Of a stretch of 64,000 nucleotides of DNA, positions 34,457 through 45,767 are shown one piece after another; within the stretch, counting starts at the first letter, position 1; each line of letters starts with the position of its first letter. The position numbers and the translations under genes were made by a program. Location of the stretch: assembly GCA_039090855.1 (NCBI GenBank), contig CM077001.1:120282922-120346921 (forward strand). The letters are read 5' to 3'. Source of the DNA: Macrothele yani. Lineage: Eukaryota > Arthropoda > Arachnida > Araneae > Macrothelidae. The notes beneath the pieces were generated by a model. It ran no database searches. It worked only from the letters and a program-made list of their open reading frames with translations, and had not been told where the DNA came from.

Positions 34457-34612
34457 ATGGCTAACACGAAGACAGTGGAACGCAAGAATTTGGCATCGAG
34501 CGCAGATAAAAGCGGGCGTAGGAGCATCGAACGTGAGAGATCTGTGGAACTCGTGGATTCTCGAAGCTATGCCTCATATTTAAATTTTCTTTCCGCCTAT
34601 CTCGACGGGTAG
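34457..34612 (+). CDS. 51-residue frame, probable gag N-terminal remnant
   Basis: The ATG in AACAAAATGG opens a frame for 51 charged residues (MANTKTVERKNLASS..., rich in Arg, Glu and Ser) ending at TAG 34610-34612. Its position about 200 nt after the primer site and its start MAN... like the Gypsy gag (MANKGEK) suggest a leftover gag start. There is no domain to prove this. It may be needed only as a packaging region. Confidence 0.35.
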   Translation: MANTKTVERKNLASSADKSGRRSIERERSVELVDSRSYASYLNFLSAYLDG

Positions 34613-34776
34613 CAATGAACGTGTGATGAAATCCTTAAACTTTCCTTCCACTCCGGGCACTTAAATCCGGAATTAGGTGCCTTGCGACGGTGGGAAAGGG
34701 TTGAGTGTTTACAGTTAAAAAAAAATAGAGTGATTGGATGAATAAACTTCATCCAGTCATCCCTTTTTTTCTTTCA

Positions 34777-34789
34777 TGGGGGGATGGAA
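34777..34789 (+). promoter_or_regulatory. Polypurine tract
   Basis: GGGGGGATGGAA lies directly against the 3' LTR start (TGTTACAGT at 34790), the expected plus-strand primer. Confidence 0.75.
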
Positions 34790-37511
34790 TGTTACAGTGG
34801 ACACCCCCCCCCCCCCATCCTAAAACCTGAAGAAAACTTTAAAATTTGTCCGCCATGTCGCGTATTGTATGAGGCAGCTAGGAATCACAGTTCGGCAGGC
34901 TCACATGTTCTTTTACAGTTCAGTTTTTTTTATTTATTTCTCATTTACGTTGTTTTTTCTTTCGGATGTTCTCTAAATTAATTAACAAAATTGCGGGATA
35001 ATTGGGAAGTCGCTCCAATGCTCTTGAAGGCATGAAACGCAATATTTTTGCCATTTTGAATTGTTTCTATCTGTGGGAAAAGTTAGCACTCAATGGTTAC
35101 TCTGGAAATTGATAAGAGCAAAGCGATAGGCCCAGAAGAGGACTTCTAGATTTCTTGAGGAGGGGCCGATGTTACGACCCACCCCCGCCATTAATTTAGT
35201 AATTAATGGGCGTGGTTGATGTGTGAAATTAATTAAGTATTAATTATGTTCGAGGCTTGATTGGAGTTTAAAAGTGTAAACAGCAGATAAAGTTTTATCT
35301 GGGGGTTTGGAAAGAAAAGAGGCGAAGAATTCTCTCTCTGGCTGGGTGGTCTCAGAATAGCTCTGTTAGGTCATAAATATCAGGGCGCAGCTGACGGGAA
35401 ACTAAGCAACACGGAATGGTACCTTTCGAAGAGGGGTCCACTTGAGTAAATGAATGAAGATGGGGACAAAAGGTTTAGCGAATAATCGTAAATTCGTCGA
35501 TTGTTTGGGGCATTTTCGAGAACAATTGCTCTCTGTGTGGTCCGTGCAGAAAAATAAGAGTTCGCACTTGGCATGAACATAAGGAAGAAAGTTAGTTGTC
35601 TGTGCGCTCTCCGATGGGAAGGCTGGATGCCTTGGATCTGCAAAAAATGAATTGGGGAAAATGAAGCAGCAAACCTCCCCGCATTTGGTAAGAAATGGAG
35701 ACAACTCGAGGCAGCTGGAGATGCCAGTTTGCCATAAAGACAGCAGAATGCCTAAATCCGCGGGATAAAGCAGAAATTTCTAGGCTGGAGCGTAATGGAA
35801 CTCAGCGACTGTTTGGCCTAATGAAAGCCAAGTTACAGGGGAATTAAGAAGTCTGCGAGTGGACAGTGGTCATTCCAATGAGAAGCGAAGCCAAGCAAAG
35901 TCGGGTTCGGATGCCAACCACTGCAGTGTGGAATCGTCACCCCCATTCATCCCCTACTGTGGAGGAAGTGAAGAGATGCGCTTGTCTTACGGGGTGAAGC
36001 GAGGCCCCATGTGTGCGTGTGTGTGGTCGCGTAAGCAGCGAAGCCACTATGTGTAAGTGCGACGGGATAAAAACATGTCGAAAGAAAAATATGAGCGTAA
36101 GAGCGGTGGCTTCGATACCTAACAAATATACAGGTGAAATGTTGAGTTGCCGATATACGCTTAAGGTAAAAGCACGTCTGATTTCGCTCGGCCGAGAAAA
36201 TTAATCTTGGAAACCGCAACATCAGATGTGAGAGGGCCTATTTTGCTTAACGCCCACCTTCAAATCGTCACGAGAATAGATCAGTGTGCACTCTAATCAT
36301 TGCAACAAAGTGCGGCGTGATATTACCATTTTTAATTGTGTGCTTCATTTACATCAAGCGTCAAAGTGAAGTGTTGAATCATCGGTGCTGCCACATGGTG
36401 CAAGTGTCTGTGTGCGTGTTTTTTTTTTTTGTCGAGTGATATTATGTGATGCACAACGGATTTGCACAGCAAAGTCACGAAACTGTAAGTAGATGAATAT
36501 TTCTTTTTTCTTTCTTCGCACCTCTGCGAACTTGTGCCATCCCGACACCCAAAGCTGCATGGACATAGATGCAGTAATGCTGAGTGACTGAACCTCAGAG
36601 GAAATACCTGCACATACAGATTTCAATTTCTTACAGGGTCCATTTCCTGATTACTTTTTACATGAATAAGGGAGAAGGTGTGGCCACAAATTCCGCTGGG
36701 CGGGACAGTTTCTTTTAACTTTGGTTCAGGACCAACGTCAGCGGGGCAGGGTTCTGCATGTGCATGCTTATTAGATTTAGTTAATTAACTTTGGCAGTAT
36801 TTCGCACCTATAATCTTATACCGCAAATTAACGTGCTTGTGTATTTTGTGTCGCGAGTATTTTTAATGTGATCGTTTGCATATAATTTTTTTTTCATTCT
36901 CTAAGCAATTGTATATGAATATCACCTGCAGCTCTATTTAGTGTGTAAACGAGTAGTATATCTTGTTCAGATAGTCCGGTGGAGACTCAGTCGGCTGCGT
37001 TATCCGACAGTAAAGTGTGACACCGTATGCTGCCCACATATGAGGGGCAATTGTCCATGCGCCTAGAGAGCGCCGGATCTGTTTAAATCTCGCAGAACGT
37101 TATTAAATGTTGTGTTGTGTATTTGAGAATCATGTGTTATTTGCGAAAGTGAGTGTTGTACTGGCTGGTTGGGGATTGAATGTACCGGAGTAAGATCCGG
37201 ACCACTACACTCAGTCACGAATTGGTGATTGCGGGTGAACCTCATCACAACTCTGATCCCAAAGTATCATTTTTTTTAGATTATTTTATTGTTTATTTGT
37301 TGTTGTTATTTTGTTCACAAGGTGGATTCACCCAAGCCTTATGCTTCGGGTCATTCTTCAACTTTTCATTTTTTATGTTCTGGTGTGAATCTTTGAGTGC
37401 AGCAGTGCACCTGAGATTCTCACCTGGTGCCGTGGCCAACTAAATTGTACTTCAGGTCTCAAGCACCGTTACCGGCAGACTCGGCAGGAACACTGCTAGT
37501 GCCGTGTAACA
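34790..37511 (+). repeat. 3' LTR of the LARD-like element
   Basis: 2722 bp, nearly identical to 31529-34252, followed by the GTAT duplication. Confidence 0.93.
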
Positions 37512-38060
37512 GTATAAATCACGTACACTTACACGAAACGTAAGACCAAAAAATGGTTTAAGTTATATAGGAATACATTAAAATCAAGTAAGAAAAATTG
37601 TTTAAGCGGAAGAAACAAAAAGAAATAAAAATATTTCTTGAAAGCGATATTTTTAAAGAAATGCTGATATGGAAAATTTTGCCAAGTGAAAAAAGTAACT
37701 TACGAAATATAAAAAAAAAGAACTATTTCGGAAAAATAAAATGATAAAATTCCCAAGTAGCGAAAATTACATTCAAAAATAAATCATAGGCTTAGAAATA
37801 ATACTCGATCGAATTACGAATCACTTAGCTTCGAATATTCGCTCGCTAATATGGATTTTAAACCGAAATCTCCGAACGTTGTTAAATAAAAATTATTTTA
37901 GTGGAGAAATAAATAAGCATCTACGAAAAGGTTTATAATAAAACAAGAAGAATTTGCAAACACACACGCACACACAGTAAAATTCCCTGAAGGGGAAAAT
38001 GACGCTGACCGGGAAACTTTTAATCTACCAGAACAGCAATGCAGAACGTACATAAAACTA
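37512..38060. repeat. A-rich degenerate array, right part
   Basis: Resumes the array interrupted by the LTR element, with GGTTTAAGTTATATAGG and GAAGAAACAAAAAGAAAT. A 60-codon Lys-rich frame at 38039-38221 is a composition artefact. Confidence 0.45.
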
Positions 38061-38229
38061 TTTATCGAAGAATTGTAAAGAATCTTAAAAAATCCATAAA
38101 GAAAAACAAATTATTTGAAAAGAAACATTCAAAATATAAAAGTCACCCGAAGGAAATAGAAAGAAAAAATTCACAAGATAGGAGATTGAAAGAAAAGTTT
38201 CCACAAACACGTGTCAGATAAAAAAAATT

Positions 38230-38982
38230 GAAACATTTGTAACGTCATCCACCCTCCGTACCGAGATAGCATTGCGAAATACTAATTTAACCATAACGCC
38301 AACTCCTCACCCCTATGATGTCATGTTAAGATGGCGCAGTCTTATCTCACAACCCCATTCCGCACCCCCATAATGTTATCAGTCACCCAAGATGGCGTAA
38401 AATACGACCCTCCACCACTCCATGACCCTCCACCTACTAAAGTGGAGGGTCCCATAGGTTAACATTGACCCTCCACTGGCCCAGAACCGCCCTTTTATAC
38501 ACTACTCCTGTAACATCATGTGTTTGATCCATAAGTAAGAACTGGAGAGATAAATTGTTGAAACACTGTTTTTTTAAGACATAATACATTAGAAAATTGT
38601 TCTTGAAAACTGTACGGTTTCCTCCAAATGTTCTCCAGATATATTAAATTTTTCTACCCCTATTAAATTTTTCTTCGATGTGACCCTTGCTTGATATCGG
38701 TTTTTCAAGGCAGATGTAATCATCCGTTTCTTCTAAATTTGCTCCATCAACATCTAAATCTTCAGTTACTGTTAACGCATGTGTGACGTATATTCTAAAT
38801 TAACTTTCAGTTTTAGTTTCATTTCCTATGTAAATTTTGAGTTTGTTCTCCGTATACTTCCCAACTTAACGTGACATCTTCTTTCTCACGAGAATACTGT
38901 TGGCAACACTCTTGAGGTCAGAGTGAACGTGACGCATGAATGTATGAGATAAGAACGATAGATAAAAGGGCGAGATAACTGT
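38230..38982. other. No gene; GACCCTCCAC motif cluster
   Basis: GACCCTCCAC occurs at 38406, 38424 and 38467 and inverted at 38442. The pair 38424-38433/38442-38451 is a perfect 10-bp hairpin with an 8-nt loop. AAGATGGCG occurs twice (38339, 38389). No coding frame is supported. Confidence 0.55.
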
Positions 38983-38995
38983 TGCTGTGGTGGAT

Positions 38996-39309
38996 GGGCC
39001 GCAGTTGGCCTAGTGGTCAGCGTTCGTGTCTGCCATGGTGATAACCTCAGGTTCGATCCTGGGCAGGCACGAACGTTCGAACCACTAAATACCCGCCGTG
39101 CATCGGATGGGCACGTTAAGCCGTCGGACCCCGACCCCCCCGATAACAAATAAGGGCGTATTCCTCCCCCTTTCTACTTCGCTTCCGTGTCACTTTCCTA
39201 TCGGGCACTCTAGCCCAAATCTCCTAGCTTCCTATTTCTAAGGGTTGTTTAAGACCTGGGGTCAGACACTCCCTTCCTAAAAATCCTCTACATATGATCT
39301 GATCTGATC
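38996..39309 (+). repeat. tRNA-derived SINE, family S3, with perfect 13-bp TSD
   Basis: The head has an A box (GGCCTAGTGGTCAGCG) and a B box (GGTTCGATCC). A body with CCCGCCGTGCATCGGATGGG follows, then a (GATCT)n tail. TGCTGTGGTGGAT precedes (38983-38995) and follows (39310-39322) it exactly, which fixes both ends and shows a young insertion. Confidence 0.93.
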
Positions 39310-39322
39310 TGCTGTGGTGGAT

Positions 39323-39750
39323 ATGTGGTGGACGTGTGTTTGTAGACGTTCAATTATTAGATAAAGTAATCTGATATCTGCTGTCTTAAAATTGTGAAGT
39401 GCTACTGAAATTCGTGCTGGGACCAATAAAATGATTCCCGTAAGTTGACTTCTGTTTTATGATTCGTCTGGTCGTAATCATTCAATTAGGAACTATTGCA
39501 TCGTATTCATATCTAATGATTTAGTAATAACGTAATGACGACAAGATCTCTACACGAAACGAAATTACGTTATCCAAGCTACATCACTTTTATTTTCTGT
39601 AAGTTCATCTCTGCAGCTCTGAAGGGGCTAGTTGCAAAAAATAAATGTCGCCATCAAAACGAAGGGGTTAAATAATCTCCATTAATAATTTTATGTCCCT
39701 TACTCAAATGCAGCAGAGGAATAGAATGGGAAGCCGCCTGCATTCATTTG
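39323..39750. other. No feature recognised
   Basis: AT-rich DNA between a SINE and a solo LTR. No frame or repeat was identified. Confidence 0.5.
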
Positions 39751-39754
39751 CTAG

Positions 39755-41566
39755 TGTTATAGGGTGCAGCCTAACTTGTGGAAAATTTTTATATTTCATT
39801 TATGCGGTAAATTTGTGTTTCGATGTAACTGCAAGGCAGCACTCATAGTTATAATTAATTACGGTAATTGATCCTCTAATTTGTTCATCACTGCCATTGT
39901 TAAAATTTGTTCATTATTTGATAAGTGCATAATTCGTAGCCTTCTGGCAAACGAGAATTGTGAAAGGCCACATGGCGACAGACCATCTCTATTTCGGACT
40001 CATAGCAACAGTCTTGTGCATTTTCAACTCTAACGAAAGTCTGCAAAACTCACCCTCCAAAATTCCCTCTGGAAGCCAAGAGACATTCTGTTGGTTGCAT
40101 TTTTCTCCGAACTGAACGGGATAAGGGAGAACCGACTACCACCCACAGCTGAAAACAAGGTGATAAATCCCTTTTCAAGTGGCTAAGAGAAGCCCTGTGA
40201 CAGGACAAAGAGGAGAGAAACGAGGAGAAGAGAAAAACAAGCGGCGTGGCATTCTCAGGACGGTGGCAAAGCCAGACACACGCACGAGAACAGCACCAGC
40301 GAGCTGCATGGAACCTGAGAGCTGACCGCTGGGAGAGCTCGGAAAAGAAGAGAGAAGCATGTAGGGAGGGCTATGAATGATCCCCTCTTAAACGAGGACA
40401 TCTCAGTCCTTTGGACTTCTCGACCGATACTAGGTCGACATTAGTGCACTTTTGCCTAGGCTGTCCATATACCAAAACAGGCAGGATATTTCTTGCCACT
40501 TCTCTGCGCTGAGGACCTCAGACAACGGTTGCCAAGGTATGTGGTCTTTATACGAACATTTGCTCACGACTTACAAGTGCCGTCGGACAGTGAACAGCAT
40601 ATAGAACTCTGTCCCCTGTGAAAGGGAGTACGCACGACAGCGGAGGCCTCCAACACATTTTATTCGTGATTTTTATTTGTGTTATGGCCATAAGTTTTAA
40701 GAGCTCTTCCCTGCTAATTTGGCATCAAGCCTATGCAGGTGTGTGTAATATTATAGAGATATATTTAGCTTATAATTAAACTGCGGCAGTCATGATAATT
40801 ACTGTATCATTTTAATTGCTGGTACCCACGCTCGTACTCAATTATCATTTTTTTAAAGTGTGTATTCAAATGTTTTGGGTAATCTCTCATATATGTTTCC
40901 TTCGCTCTATTTGTTTATTGTGCATACTAGAATTTCGTCATTGAACAGTGTTTGAATAAGTGTTAATTGTTAAATCAGAGTTAGTTAAATCAGTATTATC
41001 GTTTAATCAGTGATAAAGTGTTTAATCATTGTGCATAATTAAGCTGCCGATAGAGCAGCCCACCATACATTCATCTCAGCAGATTTTTGTGCCACTTCAT
41101 GGATAAAGGTGGCAGTGTATATAATATAACGTTGGGTATTAAATGTCAAGCGTACGTGAAATGAGCGTTGGGTATCTTTTCGAGTGTGTGTGTGCGTTGC
41201 TGTGATTTTCGGTAGATTGGGACGTGCTGGAGTTAAATCCAGGCATCCACGCCCAATCGCGGTACGGGTTTTGCGGGAAGTTAATAATTAATGTGTTATA
41301 ATTAATTATGGGAGGTCTTTATTAATTATTGGAATCAGATAATTAATTTGTTGTTGCATAATTTTCGGTTGTCAACGCAAGTAGGAAAACTCCTTGCTAG
41401 CCCCTAGCAGCAGAGGAGGAGAGCAAAAATTTTGACAAAATTTTCTTTAGTGTTTTTATTTTTATTTAGATGTTATTTTTTTCGGTGGAGATATCGGGTG
41501 CTTCACTGCAGGCGATACTTCACCTGGTGCCGCGGCCACATCAGCCTGTAAAGGTAAGATCCAACA
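39755..41566 (+). mobile_element. Solo LTR of the Gypsy family (1812 bp)
   Basis: Starts TGTTATAGGGTGCAGCC and ends AAGGTAAGATCCAACA. It is a plus-strand relative of the LTRs at 42039 and 49612 with modest divergence. CTAG flanks both sides (39751-39754, 41567-41570), the 4-bp duplication of a complete insertion, so the interior was lost by LTR-LTR recombination. Confidence 0.93.
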
Positions 41567-41570
41567 CTAG

Positions 41571-42034
41571 TAACCTTCAAAGGCGCATAATCGTCTTTGC
41601 GGGTCTCAACCCGTCGTGGACGAACGAGATAAATAGTTGGAGAGAGAGAATAATCTCCTTCTTGTCTTCCCTGTTCAATGATTGAAAGACATTCTGTAAT
41701 GTGGTACACTGTAAAAAATAAGTGGAGTGAATTCACAGAAAATTTCTGAAAATGACGTGCGGTAAAGTTGCCGATAAGTGTCCGTCTTTTAACGGAATTT
41801 CCGATTTTAAAAGTTACCGTTTTCTTTAACTTCCATATTTTCACAGATTTTCCGTAATCAGTAATTCCGTTTACTTCGGAAAAGTAAACCGAAGTTTTTC
41901 CGTAGTTATACAAAAATTTCCCAAAATCCAACACGCTAAATATTTCAACCCTTACGCGAGAGAATCCTTTTGCGCTGGGAATAGAGGTCGTCTGAGTTAA
42001 AGCCGCTCGTCTTAACCACTGAGCCATAAAGTCA
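41571..42034 (-). repeat. Spacer with a degenerate tRNA-SINE head
   Basis: Minus strand 42025-41960 reads ATGGCTCAGTGGTTAAGACG (A box) and a weak B-box region. CACTGTAAAAAATAAGTGG at 41709 begins a stretch rich in CCGTTTTC/GGAAA words, possibly a MITE. Neither is well defined. Confidence 0.4.
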
Positions 42035-42038
42035 CAGG

Positions 42039-43853
42039 TGTTGAATCTTACCTTTACAGGCTGATGTGGCCGCGGCACCAGGTGAAGTATCGCCTGCAGT
42101 GAAGCACCCGATATCTCCACCGAAAAAAAATAAATATCTAAATAAAAATAAAAAAAACTAAAGAAAATTTTGTCAAAAATTTTGCTCTCCTCCTCTGCTG
42201 CTAGGGGCTAGCAAGGAGTTTTCCTACATGCGTTGACAACCGAAAATTCTGCAACAACAAATTAATTATCTGATTCCAATAATTAATAATGACCTCCCAT
42301 AATTAATTATAACAAATTAATTATTAACTTCCCGCAAAACCCGTACCGCGATTGGGCGTGGATGCCTGGATTTAACTCCAGCACGTCCCAATCTACCGAA
42401 AATCACAGCAACGCCCACACACACTCGAAAAGATACCCAACGCTCATTTCACGTACGCTTGACATTTAATATCCAACGTTATATTATATACACTGCCACC
42501 CTTATTCATGAAGTGGCACAAAAATCTGCTGAGATGAATGTATGGTGGGCTGCTCTATCGGCAGCTTAATTATGTACAATGATTTAAACACTTTATCACT
42601 GATTAAACGATACCACTGATTTATCTAACACTTATTTAACAATTAACACTGATTCAAACACTGTTCACTGATTAAATTCTAGCATGCACAATAAACAAAT
42701 AGAGCGAAGGAAACATGTGAGAGATTATCCAAAACATTTAAATACACACTTTAGAAAACTATAATTGAGTACGAGCGTGGGTACCAGCAATTAAAATGAT
42801 ACAGTAATTATCATGACTGCCGCAGTTTAATTATAAGCTATATATATCTTTATACCATCACACATACCTGCATAGGCTTGATGCCAAATTAGCAGGGAAG
42901 AGCTCTTAAACTTATGGCCATAACACAAATAAAAATCACGAATAAAATGTGTTGGAGGCCTCCGCTGTCGTGCGTATTCATTTTTACAGGGGACAGAGTT
43001 CTATATGCTGTTCACTGTCCGACGGCACTTGTACGTCGTGAGCAAAAGTTCGTATAAAGAACACATACCTTGGCAACCGTTGTCTGAGGTCCTCAGCGCA
43101 GAGAAGTGGCAAGAAATGTCCTGCCTTTTTGTCTATGTAGACCGCCTAGGCAAGAGTGCACTAATGTCGACCTAGTATCGGTCGAGAAGTCCACAGGACT
43201 CAGATGTCCTCGTTTAAGAGGGGATCATTCATAGCAATCCTTACTTGCTCGCTGCTTCTTTTTCCGAGCTCTCCCAGCGGTCAGCTCTCAGGCCTAGGTT
43301 CCATGCAGCTCGCTGGTGCTGTTCTCGTGCGTGTGTCTGGCTTTGCCACCGTCCTGAGAATGCCCCGCCGCTTGTTTTTCTCTTCTGCTCGTTTCTCTCC
43401 TCTTTGTCCTGTCACAGGGCTTCTCTTAGCCACTTGAAAAGGGATTTATCACCTTCTTTTCAACTGTGGGTGGTAGTCGGTTTTCGCTTATCCCGTTCAG
43501 TTCGGAGAAAAACTGCAACCACCGAATGCTCTTGGCTTGCAGAGGGACTTTTGGGGGTGAGTTTTGCAGTCTTTCGTTAGTTGAAAATGCACACGACTGT
43601 TGCTATGAGTCCGAAATAGAGATGGTCTGTTGCCATGTGGCCTTTCACAATTCTCGTTTGCTAGAAGGCTACGAATTATGCACTTATCAAATACTGAACA
43701 AATTTTAACAATGGCAGTGATGAACAAATTAGAGGATCAATTACCGTAATTAATTATAACTATGAGTGCTGCCTTGCAGTTACATCGAAACACAAATTTA
43801 CCGCATAAATGAAATATAAAAATTTTCCACAAGTTAGGCTGCACCCTATAACA
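42039..43853 (-). repeat. Gypsy LTR (3' in element sense)
   Basis: Plus strand reads TGTTGAATCTTACC...CCTATAACA. It has the same length and sequence as 49612-51426. Short frames inside (43245-43580 and others) recur identically in the other LTR. Confidence 0.95.
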
Positions 43854-44333
43854 ATCCTTCTACCTTTCAAAGAAAAAAATATGAATGTATTTTTTTTTTC
43901 TCATTGAAGAATGGAAAATTTTGAATATGGATATCTCCCTCTTTCCTATATTCCATGACATGTCTAATTCCGGATTTTAGACACATCAAGGGTAATGGGA
44001 AAGTATCGATAACATCTCTGATCCATTCATCATTGCCCATAACAAGAAAAGAATATAAACATAAGTTACACAGGTGAGAGCCAATGTGCGTCCGACCAAA
44101 ACCCTTTTGGACTCAACGTGCCTTTCCTCTTATCTAAGTCTGCACTTCTGCGCGGTCCTGAGTTTGGCTCGCGAAATCTTCTTCCTCCTCACAACTGTAT
44201 ATTTCTGTGCTATCACTATCCTCCTCGTCTGCAACCATTTCTTCGCTGGATTTTTCCTCTTCAGCCTGATGTCCAAAGCTGAGAGGTTTCCCCACTCTCC
44301 CGTGCTCGTCTCGGGGTCTCAACGACGCTCTCG

Positions 44334-45767
44334 TTATGATGGGGGGACTTTTTCTTTGCTCCCCTCTGCGTTTCCTCCGTGAGCTACCGCGTCCTTCAAC
44401 ATGGGAGCAGGCTGGGCCGCCGTCCCGGTCTCTTCCAACCCCTGACGTGTTTCAGATTCATGCGGCTGAAAACAGCGCATATCCCTTGTGATCACCGGCC
44501 AAACGGGCGTCACCCAGTCCTCATCCTGCTCTGAGAACTCTTCTTCATGATGCCTTTCGTCTGCGGTTGGCATACCTATGCTCAACGAAATTTCTTCATC
44601 CCCCTTTTCATCTTGAAATTGCCCTGTGTCAAACACCCTTCTCTGTGGTGGTTTGAAAATCCTGTCTACGTGTGTGAGTCGAGTTCGTCTCATATCATTT
44701 ACTGGGACGATTTTAAAGTTCACTGGGGATGTTTTCTCAATTACTCTGAAAGGTCCTATAGAAGGTTTTGCCAACTTTCGCGACCTTGTTTTGGATGCTG
44801 ATGGGTCGTGCTGGTACACTATGTCCCCAATCTTGATCTGTTTGTCTACAGCCGACTTTGCTCGATATTCCCTGGAAGTTTGGGCTGCCTCTTCCAGATT
44901 ATCCTTGACAATTTTATACGCTTCTTGCATCCTCGTGACTAAGCTCTCGGCGTAGCTCTGGGATTCAGCGTAGTTAAAAGGGATTTCCTCATTCAACAAC
45001 TGTCCTGGCATGTTCAGATCTCTTCCGAACATGAGAAAGTTGGGTGTTTCTTTAGTAGCACTGTGTATCGCGCTTCTGTAGGACATGGCCACAAATTCTG
45101 TATACTTGTCCCAATCCTTTCCCTTAGGGGAACAATAAATTGCTAAAGAGTGCATTATTGTCTGAATTTGTCTTTCGGCTTGTCCGTCTGTCTGTGCATG
45201 GTGTGGAGATGTATTCAGTTTTTTGATGCCAAACTTACGGTACAACTCGGTCATTAAATCGGACAAAAAATTTGTTCCTCTGTCCGTGAGTAACAGATGT
45301 GGGACACCGTGACGCGCTATCACGTTAGAAGCAAATTTTTCGGCAATTTCTGCAGATCGCATAGTCTTTAATGGAATCAGCTCGATGTACTTAGTGAAGG
45401 AGTCGGTGACAACCAATAAATATTTATTTCCATCCTCTGTCAGTGGAAGAGGTCCAGCGATATCCATCGAAATTTTGGACCATGGGACAGATACAATTTC
45501 CGGGGTAATTAGACCCGCTTTTTGCTTCTTTTTGAAACCACGACGTTTCAGGCATTGTTCGCAACTCGCCGTGTAGTTCTTGATGTCTGAGAACATGTTA
45601 ATCCAAAAGTATTTCTGTTTAATTCTCCCAAGGGTCTTTTCAAAACCGAAGTGACCGGCGCATAGTCCGTCATGTTCTGATTTCATCACTTCTGATTTTA
45701 ACTTATCAGGTATCACTAACTGTTCTGCGATCAATTTCCGTGGGCTGTTTTTTTGCTGGTAAGGCAA
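44334..45767 (-). CDS. Gypsy integrase segment of pol
   Basis: A zinc-binding HHCC domain (His32, His39, Cys69, Cys72 counting from 45767) is followed by the DD35E core: Asp102 in MDIAGPLP, Asp162 in TDRGTNF and Glu198 in GQAERQ, with exactly 35 residues between the last two. A basic C-terminal region (GDIVYQHDPS, KLAKPSIGPF) and an acidic tail follow, ending at 44334. The segment has no ATG at its start. It overlaps the RT frame by 62 nt and is in the same frame as the protease, so it is part of one pol and not a separate gene. The frame change lies at or next to an A7 run (45748-45754). Integrase inserts the cDNA in the nucleus. All catalytic residues are present. Confidence 0.95.
   Translation of the reverse strand: MPYQQKNSPRKLIAEQLVIPDKLKSEVMKSEHDGLCAGHFGFEKTLGRIKQKYFWINMFSDIKNYTASCEQCLKRRGFKKKQKAGLITPEIVSVPWSKISMDIAGPLPLTEDGNKYLLVVTDSFTKYIELIPLKTMRSAEIAEKFASNVIARHGVPHLLLTDRGTNFLSDLMTELYRKFGIKKLNTSPHHAQTDGQAERQIQTIMHSLAIYCSPKGKDWDKYTEFVAMSYRSAIHSATKETPNFLMFGRDLNMPGQLLNEEIPFNYAESQSYAESLVTRMQEAYKIVKDNLEEAAQTSREYRAKSAVDKQIKIGDIVYQHDPSASKTRSRKLAKPSIGPFRVIEKTSPVNFKIVPVNDMRRTRLTHVDRIFKPPQRRVFDTGQFQDEKGDEEISLSIGMPTADERHHEEEFSEQDEDWVTPVWPVITRDMRCFQPHESETRQGLEETGTAAQPAPMLKDAVAHGGNAEGSKEKVPPS

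Larger units (their letters stand above)
31529..37511 (+). mobile_element. Large non-autonomous LTR retrotransposon (LARD-like), 5983 bp
   Basis: Two direct 2.72-kb LTRs enclose only 537 bp. The LTRs start TGTTACAGT and end GTGTAACA, and GTAT flanks both sides (31525-31528 and 37512-37515). A primer-binding site, a purine tract and a 51-codon frame are the only interior signals. The LTRs differ by a few substitutions (for example ACATCTGCG versus ACCTCTGCG, GGGCCC versus GGGTCC) and homopolymer lengths, so insertion is fairly recent. Orientation is set by the primer site. Confidence 0.92.

Noticed and set aside
32117..36613. Pairs of identical short frames (for example 32117-32380 and 35380-35643)
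   Set aside because: They are duplicated because they sit in the two LTRs of the LARD-like element. Neither codon pattern nor domains support coding.
43204..43708. Open frames of 77-111 codons in the Gypsy LTR (repeated at 50777-51281)
   Set aside because: They overlap each other in different frames, lie wholly in LTR sequence and have no domain. They recur only because the LTRs are copies.
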